Assembly: GCF_000371785.1 (NCBI RefSeq)
Contig: NZ_AQUI01000002.1
Span: forward strand, 4,823,352 to 4,887,351
Direction: 5' to 3'
Origin: Actinopolyspora halophila DSM 43834
Lineage (GTDB): Bacteria > Actinomycetota > Actinomycetes > Mycobacteriales > Pseudonocardiaceae
DNA: 64,000 nt
Shown here in pieces: positions 53,913 through 62,032 of the stretch (position 1 is the stretch's first letter; each line of letters begins with the position of its first letter). The notes beneath the pieces are model-generated. The model had not been told where the DNA came from, made no database searches, and worked only from the letters and a program-made list of their open reading frames with translations. A program made the position numbers and the translations under genes.

Positions 53913-54785
53913 TCAGTGCGAGGGCAGCCTGCGGCCGGCCATCCCTTCCAGGCGCTGCACCCGGTCCGAGATCGGCGGATGGGTGGAGAACAACCGCGCC
54001 ATGCGCTCCCCCGGGCGGAACGGGTTGGCGATCATCAGGTGGGACTCGCTGACCAGCCCCGGCTCGGCCGCGAGCGGTGCCTGCTTGGTCCCGTGCTCCA
54101 GCTTGCGCAGCGCCGAGGCCAGGCCGAGCGGGTCCCCGGTGAGCTCCGCGCCCGAGGAGTCGGCCTCGTACTCCCGGGAACGGCTCACCGCCATCTGGAT
54201 CACGGCGGCCGCTATCGGACCGAGCAGGGACACGAGCAACATCATGGCCAGACTCGGCCGATCCTCGTCGTCGCCCCCGAAGTGCGCGAAGAGCATGCCG
54301 AAGTTGGCCAGGAAGGTCACCGCGCTGGCCAGGGCCCCGGCCACGCTGGAGATCAGGATGTCGCGGTTGTACACGTGCGAGAGCTCGTGACCGAGCACGG
54401 CACGCAGCTCGCGCTCGTCCAGCAGTTCCAGGATGCCCGCCGTCGCGCACACGGCCGCGTTGCGCGGGTTGCGTCCGGTGGCGAACGCGTTGGGCGCCTT
54501 CGTCGGGCTGATGTACAAAGTGGGCATGGGCTGCTTGGCGGCCGTGGCCAGCTCCCGGACGATGCGGTACATCCCCGGCTGCTCCGCCTCCGAGACCGGG
54601 CGGGCCCGCATGGAACGCAGCGCGAGGTTGGCCGAGTTGAAATAGGCGTAACCGTTCACGCCGAGGGCGATCAACAACGCCACGACCATCCCGGTTCGAC
54701 CGAACAGCGCTCCGATCAGCACGATGAGCGCGCTCATGCCTCCCAGCAAGAGCGCCGTCTTGACTCCGTTCCACTGGCTGTGCAC
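53913..54785 (-). CDS. htpX: membrane zinc metalloprotease HtpX
   Basis: A 290-residue protease that degrades damaged membrane proteins. Two N-terminal helices (about 10-50) precede the zinc motif HELSH at 133-137, then two more hydrophobic segments and the third-ligand motif [15 protein letters not shown]. It ends in [16 protein letters not shown]. The GTG at 54785 has GGGAG upstream, and an upstream extension is rejected. The nearby YajQ and polyprenyl synthase genes recall the htpX neighbourhood of mycobacteria. Confidence 0.95.
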   Translation of the reverse strand: MHSQWNGVKTALLLGGMSALIVLIGALFGRTGMVVALLIALGVNGYAYFNSANLALRSMRARPVSEAEQPGMYRIVRELATAAKQPMPTLYISPTKAPNAFATGRNPRNAAVCATAGILELLDERELRAVLGHELSHVYNRDILISSVAGALASAVTFLANFGMLFAHFGGDDEDRPSLAMMLLVSLLGPIAAAVIQMAVSRSREYEADSSGAELTGDPLGLASALRKLEHGTKQAPLAAEPGLVSESHLMIANPFRPGERMARLFSTHPPISDRVQRLEGMAGRRLPSH

Positions 54786-55228
54786 TGTGCTCCCGCCTTC
54801 GTCCGGACTCCGAACCGTTCGGTGAGTACCCGCACCGGAACCGGGGAGCGTGGCCGCGAACCACACCCGACACGGGTCGGTGGGGACCGTCCACGGCCCC
54901 CGACTCCGCAGACACGTCCGAAAGTGGTGTCTGGTTCCGGGCACCTCGCGAAGAACTCACCTGGTCAACGTCGTACGCCTTCCCCTAGTTCCGCACTCCC
55001 CCACGACGAACACGTCACATGTGACCACCGAAGATCATGAACACGGCCACCACCGATCACCTTCGTCTTCCCGGCAAACTAAACTACTGATCAGTTAGAG
55101 GTTCGTCTCGTAATGACCCCGTAGAACCGCACGGACTTCTCCGACGACCGTGCTCACGATTGACGAACGGGCTCCTGTGTACTGCCGCCGAACACCGGAC
55201 GGTGACCGGCGGCGGAGAGGATTTTCGG
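54786..55228. other. 443-base intergenic region between divergent htpX and YceI genes
   Basis: Contains the palindrome near 55086 and presumably both promoters. No further gene is supported. Confidence 0.5.
55080..55102. promoter_or_regulatory. palindrome, candidate TetR-type operator
   Basis: CTACTGATCAGTTAG contains the perfect palindrome ACTGATCAGT (55086-55095) inside a near-symmetric AACT...AGTT frame. Such short AT-rich dyads are common TetR/MarR sites. It lies about 130 bases before the YceI gene. No adjacent regulator is present. Confidence 0.3.
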
Positions 55229-56122
55229 ATGGTCTTGTCCAAACTGCGTCAACGTGGTTTCACCCGCGCCAGGAAACCCGGCAGGGAGGGTGCGAGCAAC
55301 GCGCTGCCCCCGACGCCTCTCGACGGCGGGACATTGAGTTGCCAGGTGCACGACGAGGCTGATCGTCCACTCCCCGAAGCGACCGTCACCGTGGTCAACC
55401 GACTCAACCAGCAGGCCGCCGTCGGCACCACCGACGGATACGGCTTCTTCCTCGCCACGGTTCCCCCGGGCCAGCACAAAGTCTCCATCACCGCGGGCGG
55501 CTACCAGCGGTTGGGCACGCGGGTGGAGATCCGCACCAACCGGCACACCTCCATCGGTGCCGTGCGGCTGGCGCGCGACCCCGAGAGCGCCGCCCTGCCC
55601 GAACCGGGTGTGTGGACCTTCGACCCGGACCACACCGAGATACGGTTCATCGCACAGCACATCGGCATGTCGAAGGTGCACGGGGCCTTTCGCGACCTCG
55701 AGGGACGCATCATGGTGCGTGAGCCCTTCGAGGAGTCGAAGGTCGAGGTCGCCATAGACGCCTCGAGCATCGACACCGGAGTGCGCATGCGCGACGAGCA
55801 CCTGCGCTCGGCGGACTTCCTGGACGTAGCCAATCATCCGAAGCTGTACTTCCGCAGCGACAGGATCACCCAGCTACGCGGTGACAAGTGGCAGATCAGC
55901 GGCAACCTCACGCTGCGCGGGAACTCCAGCCCGGTCCAGCTGGATACCACCTATCTCGGTACCAGGAGCTGGAACGGCACCCGCACGGCCTGCTACTGCA
56001 CCACCGAACTGCGGCGGGAGGACTTCGCGGTCAACTGGCAGCAGCTGTTGAACAAGGGGATCGGCGTGGTCGGCCCCACCGTTCAGGTGAAGCTGGACAT
56101 CCAGGCCGTGCTGGAGGAGTGA
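55229..56122 (+). CDS. YceI family protein with N-terminal carboxypeptidase-regulatory-like domain
   Basis: A 297-residue protein. A basic N-terminus is followed by a beta-sandwich domain (about 35-110: LSCQVHDEADRPLPEATVTV, TTDGYGFFLATVPPGQHKVS). The YceI lipocalin-like domain (about 124-297) has WTFDPDHTEIRFIAQHIGMS, VEVAIDASSIDTGVRMRDEH and FLDVANHPKLYFRSDRI. YceI proteins bind isoprenoid-like lipids. The ATG at 55229 has GAGAGG upstream, with a TTG at 55160 as the alternative. No signal peptide is visible. Confidence 0.88.
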   Translation: MVLSKLRQRGFTRARKPGREGASNALPPTPLDGGTLSCQVHDEADRPLPEATVTVVNRLNQQAAVGTTDGYGFFLATVPPGQHKVSITAGGYQRLGTRVEIRTNRHTSIGAVRLARDPESAALPEPGVWTFDPDHTEIRFIAQHIGMSKVHGAFRDLEGRIMVREPFEESKVEVAIDASSIDTGVRMRDEHLRSADFLDVANHPKLYFRSDRITQLRGDKWQISGNLTLRGNSSPVQLDTTYLGTRSWNGTRTACYCTTELRREDFAVNWQQLLNKGIGVVGPTVQVKLDIQAVLEE

Positions 56123-56265
56123 GCGGCGCGCCCGCGTCGTCGCCCCCGGGGCAGCGCCCCGGGTCGGCACGTCGCGGGGCGGCGAAGCCGCACCACGCGT
56201 CACCGCCCGCTCTCTCGGTGCCACCGGCACGGTGCTCGTCTCGGGACGCCCGCACGGCCCCGAGT

Positions 56266-57138
56266 TCACTCACCGTGCAATTCCATTGTGCAGCACTTGG
56301 GACCACCGCCGGATTTGCGCAGTTCCGAGACGTCGGTCAGCACCGGCTCGTAGCCCCGTCGTTCCAAGCTGCGCGCCAGCCCGGTCGCCTCGCTGGGCAG
56401 CACCACGTGCTCGCCGTCGGACACCCCGTTCAACCCGAGGCACTCGGCATCGGCGGCATCGGCGACGACGGCGTCGGGGAAAAGCCTGCGCAACACCCGC
56501 TGGGACCCCGCGGAGAAGGCCTCCGGATAGTAGGCCACCTGGGGACGCGGGCCCTTGCGCAGCACGAACAGCGCCGTGTCCAGGTGGTAGTAGCGGGGAT
56601 CGGTCAGTCCGAGCGAGACCACCGGCACACCGAGCACCTCCTGCGCCTCGGAGTGAGCCCCCGGGTCCGTCCGGAAACCGCTGCCCGCGAGCAGCAGCTG
56701 GCCCGTCCAGGCGAAGTCCCCCTCGGCCTCGTTGATGCTGGAGGGCATAACCAGGTCGCGGTACCCCTCGGTGGAGAACCAGCGACGGAAGTGCTCCGCC
56801 TCGGGAGCTCGCTCATCGGAGCGGAAACGGGCCCCGAGCACCTTCCCCTCGATGACGGTGGCCGAGTTCGCGGAGAACACCATGTCCGGCAGACCGGGCT
56901 GGGGCGGAACGGTCTCGACCGTGTGCCCCAGGCTCAGGTAGATGTCCTTCAGCGCACGCCACTGGGTCATCGCCAGCTCGGTGTCCACGGGCGTGTTCGG
57001 ATCCATCCAGGGGTTTATGGAGTACTCCACCGTGAAGTGCTCGGGTGGGCACATCACGTAATGGCGCCGCGTGGCGACATTGGCGTCGTCCTCGGGGCGG
57101 GGGACGGTGTTGGGCGCAACGGCAGTGGGCACCGACAT
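56266..57138 (-). CDS. ddaH: N-dimethylarginine dimethylaminohydrolase-like protein
   Basis: A 290-residue member of the amidinotransferase/DDAH superfamily, which hydrolyses methylated or free arginine side chains. Conserved elements: PDMVFSANSATVIEGKVLGA, RYYHLDTALFVL (catalytic His), and GGGPKCCTMELHG with the catalytic Cys near 282. The ATG at 57138 is used, and a TTG at 57147 with a better-spaced GAGG is possible. It is divergent from an Lrp-type gene that probably regulates it, the arrangement seen for ddaH in mycobacteria. Confidence 0.9.
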   Translation of the reverse strand: MSVPTAVAPNTVPRPEDDANVATRRHYVMCPPEHFTVEYSINPWMDPNTPVDTELAMTQWRALKDIYLSLGHTVETVPPQPGLPDMVFSANSATVIEGKVLGARFRSDERAPEAEHFRRWFSTEGYRDLVMPSSINEAEGDFAWTGQLLLAGSGFRTDPGAHSEAQEVLGVPVVSLGLTDPRYYHLDTALFVLRKGPRPQVAYYPEAFSAGSQRVLRRLFPDAVVADAADAECLGLNGVSDGEHVVLPSEATGLARSLERRGYEPVLTDVSELRKSGGGPKCCTMELHGE

Positions 57139-57204
57139 GATTCGCAATCTAATCCTCGCCAGTAGCGGTATTCAATGCGTCTTCATTGCGGTGAGTACGG
57201 CAGA

Positions 57205-57654
57205 ATGTTGCACATGGACCCCCTGGATCAGCGAATCGTTTCGCAACTCGTCACGGATGCCCGAGCCAGTTACGCCGAGATCGGCAACGAGGTCGGCCTC
57301 TCCGCCCCAGCCGTGAAAAGACGGGTGGACAAGCTGCTCGACACCGGCATCCTGCAGGGGTTCACGGCCGTGGTGGACCCGGAGGCCCTCGGCTGGGGAA
57401 CCGAGGCCTTCGTGGAGGTGCACTGCCACGGGAACGTGCCTACCGAGAGGCTGCTGGCCGGTCTGGAGCCGCTGCCCGAAGTCGTCCGCGCCTACACCGT
57501 CTCGGGCGAGGCGGACGCGATCGTGCACCTGCGCGCCGCCGACATCCACCACCTGGAGACCGCGTTGGAGCGGTTACGCGCCGTGGAGTTCATCAACAGG
57601 ACCGTCTCCACCGTGGTGCTGTCCCGCCTGCTCGACCGTCCGCCGCAGGCCTGA
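57205..57654 (+). CDS. Lrp/AsnC family transcriptional regulator
   Basis: A 149-residue regulator. The N-terminal winged helix-turn-helix (DPLDQRIVSQLVTDARASYA, VGLSAPAVKRRVDKLLDTGI) is followed by an RAM/ligand-binding domain (about 60-145: EAFVEVHCHGNVPTERLLAG, VVRAYTVSGEADAIVHLRAA). The start could be ATG 57205 or 57214. It is divergent from ddaH and probably senses an amino acid related to arginine. Confidence 0.9.
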   Translation: MLHMDPLDQRIVSQLVTDARASYAEIGNEVGLSAPAVKRRVDKLLDTGILQGFTAVVDPEALGWGTEAFVEVHCHGNVPTERLLAGLEPLPEVVRAYTVSGEADAIVHLRAADIHHLETALERLRAVEFINRTVSTVVLSRLLDRPPQA

Positions 57655-57667
57655 TACCCCCGAAAGC

Positions 57668-57697
57668 GGTGGGACGTCTCACGCGAGACGTCCCACC
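57668..57697. terminator. 13-base-pair perfect hairpin after the Lrp gene
   Basis: GGTGGGACGTCTC (57668-57680) pairs exactly with GAGACGTCCCACC (57685-57697) around ACGC. It stands between the convergent Lrp and Sunset-domain genes, directly before repeat A. There is no T-tract. Confidence 0.65.
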
Positions 57698-57698
57698 A

Positions 57699-57772
57699 CC
57701 CGATGTCGGGCCTGGCCTTCAGCGAGAGCCCGCGAGAGGTTCCGCCACCCACACCGCTCAGCGAACCGAGCC
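57699..57772 (+). repeat. dispersed intergenic repeat A, copy 3
   Basis: Starts with the dyad CCCGATGTCGGG, then CCTGGCC, the exact 20-base core at 57727-57746, and ACCGCTCAGCGAACCGAGCC. It immediately follows the hairpin and ends 3 bases before the stop codon of the opposite gene. Confidence 0.78.
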
Positions 57773-57774
57773 GC

Positions 57775-59211
57775 TCACTCCGATTGGGAGTCCCAGGGTT
57801 CGAACCCCGCCTGCTCGGCATCGGCGGCGTTGCGAAACCAGACCTCGGCGACCACGTGGTCGAAGTACGGCGAGTCGGGGGTGTGGTACTGGCGCGATCC
57901 GAACTGGCCCTTGACCGTGTAGCTCTCGTCCGGCCGTTCCTGGTCGGGAAGTTGCTCGTCCGGGTACCACTCCTGGGGGCTGTCACCGGCAGCGGTCGAG
58001 TTCTCCTCGCCCACCTGTTCGGGAGTCGAACGTCCTCCCAACGTCGGGGAGACGGCGGCGTCCTCCGACGGGTCGAGCACTCTGCCCATCATCACCGGGC
58101 GAGCGTTGGGCGGGGTCCCCGGCCTGTTGGTGTTTCCCGGAACCCGCCTGGGCAGTTCCTCCTCCGCACCGGATTCCTCCGCCGAGCCGACCGCGCCTTC
58201 CTCCGCTGCCCCGCTCGGCTCCGCAGCGCCGTGACCGGGGTCCTCCCCGGCAGCGGGATTCCGCGGCGGAAGCTCGACCCCTTCCCGGTCCGGTTCGATC
58301 CCGGGAGTGGCGAGCGGTTCGAACAACGAACGGAGCCTGCCGGTCAGCTCGCCCTCGGACTCCTCAGGTTCGGACACCGCGAGTGTCTCCGTCGAGTCGT
58401 TGTCCGCAGGTCCCGTCTCCGGAGCGGATTCGGTCCACCGCGGGGTCGCGTCGACTCCGGGGGATTCGTGCTGCGGCTGTTCGACGCTGTCGGTGTCGTA
58501 CATGTCGAAATCCGACGCGGCGAACCACGTGTTCTCCCGGTGCGCCCCCGAGAGCTCGGCTCCCGGGGCCAACTCGGCCGGTGCCGTGGGCGGATCGGAA
58601 CGTTCCTCCGTGTTCACGGAGCTCCAGGAAAGCTCGGGGGTGGTCTCGCGGCCCCGTTCCAGCCGCAGCTCCGCGTCCTCGACGGGGGCTCCGCTCGCCA
58701 CTTCCGGGGTCTCCTGAACGGGCTGCCACTCCGTGGCCGTGGGCTCGTGCTCCTGCTCTACGTGCACCGGTTCGGCACCGGCGTGTTCCGCGGAGAAGGC
58801 CTGGCCACCGAAGTCCCCGGCGGCGACCTCCATCCAGCGTCCACGCCCACCGTCCGGGGACGGCGTGCTCGGCTGCTCGAAGGACGTCTCCTCCGCCGAG
58901 TTCCCTTCCACCTTCCTCTCCGCCGGGCCGGACACGCGGAACGGCCGGTCCCCGGTGGGTCCCGCAACGGCCGCCTCGTCCTCGGAATCCGTGTCCAGCA
59001 GGTCCCACACGGCCGTGTCGGATTCCTCCCCGGAGAAGGCGTCCTCCGCCCTTCCAGCCGGCCCCGTGTCCCGCTCGGCCGCTCGTTGCCGCTCGCGCAG
59101 CTCGGTCAACTGGCGATGGGCGGGGCGGACGAACAGCAGCCAGGTCAGTCCCACACCGCACAGAAAGCCGGCGAAGCTCCACAACCAGACCTGGGTAAAC
59201 AGCCACGTCAC
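57775..59211 (-). CDS. membrane-anchored acidic protein with C-terminal Sunset domain
   Basis: A 478-residue protein. An N-terminal membrane helix (WLWSFAGFLCGVGLTWLLFV, about 9-28) is followed by a basic/helical segment and a 370-residue acidic, Pro/Glu/Ser-rich disordered region that includes LTGRLRSLFEPLATPG. The C-terminus (about 428-478) matches the Sunset-domain pattern: VKGQFGSRQYHTPDSPYFDH, then AEVWFRNAADAEQAGFEPW. Sunset domains may bind ligands at the cell surface. The function is unknown. The GTG start is assumed. Confidence 0.78.
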   Translation of the reverse strand: MTWLFTQVWLWSFAGFLCGVGLTWLLFVRPAHRQLTELRERQRAAERDTGPAGRAEDAFSGEESDTAVWDLLDTDSEDEAAVAGPTGDRPFRVSGPAERKVEGNSAEETSFEQPSTPSPDGGRGRWMEVAAGDFGGQAFSAEHAGAEPVHVEQEHEPTATEWQPVQETPEVASGAPVEDAELRLERGRETTPELSWSSVNTEERSDPPTAPAELAPGAELSGAHRENTWFAASDFDMYDTDSVEQPQHESPGVDATPRWTESAPETGPADNDSTETLAVSEPEESEGELTGRLRSLFEPLATPGIEPDREGVELPPRNPAAGEDPGHGAAEPSGAAEEGAVGSAEESGAEEELPRRVPGNTNRPGTPPNARPVMMGRVLDPSEDAAVSPTLGGRSTPEQVGEENSTAAGDSPQEWYPDEQLPDQERPDESYTVKGQFGSRQYHTPDSPYFDHVVAEVWFRNAADAEQAGFEPWDSQSE

Positions 59212-59301
59212 CGCTGCGGTCCTTTCTCTCGCGACGCTGCCGGGACACGAGTATGACCGCGGTGCCCCCCTTCGCGGTAGCCGGAGGTGCGCAGCGTCAA
59301 C

Positions 59302-60339
59302 TCACCGGGTACGAGCCACCACGTAGTCGACCAGCGCGTAGAGCGCGTCACGCGGCGGGGAGTCCGGTAACCGGGCGAGTTCCTCGTTGGCCCGTGCGGC
59401 GTAGTCGTCCAGGGTCTCGCGAGCTCGTTTCAAGCCGGTCGAGTCGCGCAGCCTGCGCAGCGCCTCCTGCACGTCCTCGTCCGTTTCGAGGGATCCCGAG
59501 AGCAGCTCGCGCAGCCGGGGATCGGCGTCGGGCTCGGTGAGCTCGCACAGCATCGGAAGCGTGCGGACGCCCTCTCTGAGGTCCGTGCCCGGGGTCTTGC
59601 CCGACTCGTCGGGCGGGGAGGCGATGTCGATGATGTCGTCGGATATCTGGAACGCCGTGCCCACGATCTTGCCGACGTTCTCCAGCACTCCGACCCGCTC
59701 CGGATCGAGCCCCGAGAACATGGCCCCGAAGCGCCCGCAGGTGGCGATCAGCGATCCGGTCTTCTCGTAGATCACCTCCAGGTAGTGGTCCACGAGACCG
59801 TCCTCCGACTCGGCTCCCACGGTCTCCCGCATCTGACCGGTCACCAACGACTCGAAGGTCCGCGCCAGCGACCGCACCGCGTCCCCCCCGAGGTCCGCCG
59901 CGATCCGGGAGGCCTGCGCGAAGAGGAAATCGCCGGTGAGGATGGCCACCGAGTTGTCCCACCGCGCGTTGGCGCTGGTCGCGCCGCGCCGCATGGTCGC
60001 CTCGTCCATCACGTCGTCGTGGTAGAGCGTGGCCAGGTGGACCATCTCGAGCACGGCCGCCGCCTTGACGACGCCCTCCCGATCCGATTCGCCGAACTCC
60101 GCCGCCAGCAACGTGAACAGCGGGCGGAACCTCTTGCCTCCCGCGTCCACGAGATGCAGCGAGGCGCGGGTCGCGAAGTCCAGGTCGCTGTCCACCGCCT
60201 CGTGCAGCAGTCGCTCGACCCGAGCCATCCCTCCGCGCACCGACTCGGCGAGCGCCGAATCAGCAATGTCGAAACCGCCGACGGCGGTGGCCGCTTCCCA
60301 CGGCACACCGCTCGTCGGATCACCAACTGGGCTGGTCAC
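59302..60339 (-). CDS. grcC1: polyprenyl diphosphate synthase
   Basis: A 345-residue trans-isoprenyl transferase. The first Asp-rich motif DDVMD lies at 108-112 and the second, DDIID, at 234-238, with the GGKRFRPLFTLL and DFLFAQASRIAADLGG segments. Such enzymes make the long side chain of menaquinone. It is 47 bases downstream of nuoN on the same strand, a sensible pairing with the quinone-reducing complex I. Chain length cannot be set from sequence alone. Confidence 0.93.
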   Translation of the reverse strand: MTSPVGDPTSGVPWEAATAVGGFDIADSALAESVRGGMARVERLLHEAVDSDLDFATRASLHLVDAGGKRFRPLFTLLAAEFGESDREGVVKAAAVLEMVHLATLYHDDVMDEATMRRGATSANARWDNSVAILTGDFLFAQASRIAADLGGDAVRSLARTFESLVTGQMRETVGAESEDGLVDHYLEVIYEKTGSLIATCGRFGAMFSGLDPERVGVLENVGKIVGTAFQISDDIIDIASPPDESGKTPGTDLREGVRTLPMLCELTEPDADPRLRELLSGSLETDEDVQEALRRLRDSTGLKRARETLDDYAARANEELARLPDSPPRDALYALVDYVVARTR

Positions 60340-60386
60340 GTCACCGTCGCCTTCGTCTCCCCCGGAAATGCCCTGCGAGGGACACC

Positions 60387-62030
60387 CTACGACACGAAGC
60401 CACCGACACTCGCCCAGTCCAGCGCCAGCATCGGAGCCACTCCGAGCAGCAGGGTCATCACCACGCCCAGCGTGACAGCCGCCGTGGTGAACGCCCCGGG
60501 CACGCTGACGGTCGGCCCGTTCGGGTCCGGGTCGTTGAAGAACATCAACACGATGACCCGGATGTAGAGGTAGGCGGCCAGCGCGCTGGCCAGCAGGGCG
60601 ATCACCACCAGCGGGGCCATGCCGGCGGAGAACGCCGCCGAGAAGACGGCGAACTTACCCATGAAACCGCTGGTCGCGGGGATACCGGCCAGGGCGAGCA
60701 GCAGGAAGGTGAACACCCCGGCCACCAGCGGCGAGCGCTTGGCCAGACCGGCCCAGTCGGAAAGGTTGGTGGCCTCGCCCTCGGAGGTGCGCACCAGGCT
60801 GACGACGCCGAAGACCGCCAGTGTGGTGAAGCCGTAGGCGAGCAGGTAGAACAGCGTCGCCGCCAAGCCCCGGTCCGTCAGGGTGATCGAACCGACCATG
60901 AGAAATCCCGCATGAGCTATCGACGAATAGGCGATCATGCGCTTGATGTCCTGCTGGGTCAGCCCGAGCACCACACCGATGACCATGGAGAGCACGGCCA
61001 CGGTCCACAGCACCCAGTGCCACTCCCAGCTGGAGGCCTCGAAGGCCACGTGCAGCAGTCGCAGCAGCCCGCCGAACGCGGCGACCTTGGTGCAGGCCGC
61101 CATGAAACCGGTGACCGAGGTCGGCGCACCGTGGTAGACGTCAGGGGTCCACAGGTGGAACGGCCCGACCGACCCCTTGAACAGCAGCCCCATCACCACC
61201 AGGCCGAGACCGGCGAACAGCAGGGTGTCCGAGCGCAGGCTTCCCGCCGTGGCTGCGGCTATCTCGGACAGTTGCACCGAGCCCGCGTAGCCGTAGAGCA
61301 GCGCCAGCCCGTAGAGGAAGAAGGCCGAGGCGAAGGCTCCGAGCAGGAAGTACTTGACCGCCGCCTCCTGGGACAGCAGCCTGCGCCTCCTGGCCAGTCC
61401 GCAGAGCAGGTACAGCGGCAGGCTCAGCACCTCCAGCGCCACGAACATCGTGAGCAGGTCGTTGGCGGCGCAGAACACCATCATCCCGCCGAGCGAGAAC
61501 AGCGTCAGCGGGAAGACCTCGGTCCGCATGTCCACCGCTCCGGATGTGCGCTCCATCACGGCGGCCGAGGCGGCACCCGGCGCGTCCACCGGGGCGCCCC
61601 TGGGGGACCGTCCCCCGGGCGCGCTGTTCGTCTCGGCGACGAACGCGCCTCCCGGCTCGATCGACCGGTCCGCGATCAGCAGGATCGCCCCGAAGGACAG
61701 GGCCAGCAGGGTTCCCCACAGGAACAGGGTGGCCGGTCCCACCGCGAGGGTCCCGGCCAGGGTCGTCGCCCCGGTGTTGATCTCCTGCGCGTGCATCCCG
61801 AGGAAGAGCCCGGCCAGGAGCACGGCGAGCAGACTGATCCCCACCTGAACGGGCCACCGCCGACCGGCGGGGACGAAGGCCTCGACCAACACCCCGACGC
61901 AGGCCGCCGCCAGCACGATCATCAGCGGCGCCACCGCCGCGTACTGGATCGACGGCATCTCGGTGGACTGCTGGGCCAGCACTCCCGAATGCGGGGGCAG
62001 AGCGGCTCCCGCTTGCGCTACCACTCCCAC
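60387..62030 (-). CDS. nuoN: NADH-quinone oxidoreductase subunit N
   Basis: A 547-residue proton-pumping, antiporter-like subunit of complex I. About 14 membrane helices; conserved FKGSVGPFHLWTPDVYHGAP with Lys/His, and QDIKRMIAYSSIAHAGFLM. A non-conserved insert (about 145-172, Ala/Gly/Arg-rich) lies between early helices. The GTG start has GGGAGG upstream and follows the nuoM stop by 2 bases. Confidence 0.96.
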   Translation of the reverse strand: MGVVAQAGAALPPHSGVLAQQSTEMPSIQYAAVAPLMIVLAAACVGVLVEAFVPAGRRWPVQVGISLLAVLLAGLFLGMHAQEINTGATTLAGTLAVGPATLFLWGTLLALSFGAILLIADRSIEPGGAFVAETNSAPGGRSPRGAPVDAPGAASAAVMERTSGAVDMRTEVFPLTLFSLGGMMVFCAANDLLTMFVALEVLSLPLYLLCGLARRRRLLSQEAAVKYFLLGAFASAFFLYGLALLYGYAGSVQLSEIAAATAGSLRSDTLLFAGLGLVVMGLLFKGSVGPFHLWTPDVYHGAPTSVTGFMAACTKVAAFGGLLRLLHVAFEASSWEWHWVLWTVAVLSMVIGVVLGLTQQDIKRMIAYSSIAHAGFLMVGSITLTDRGLAATLFYLLAYGFTTLAVFGVVSLVRTSEGEATNLSDWAGLAKRSPLVAGVFTFLLLALAGIPATSGFMGKFAVFSAAFSAGMAPLVVIALLASALAAYLYIRVIVLMFFNDPDPNGPTVSVPGAFTTAAVTLGVVMTLLLGVAPMLALDWASVGGFVS

Positions 62031-62032
62031 TG

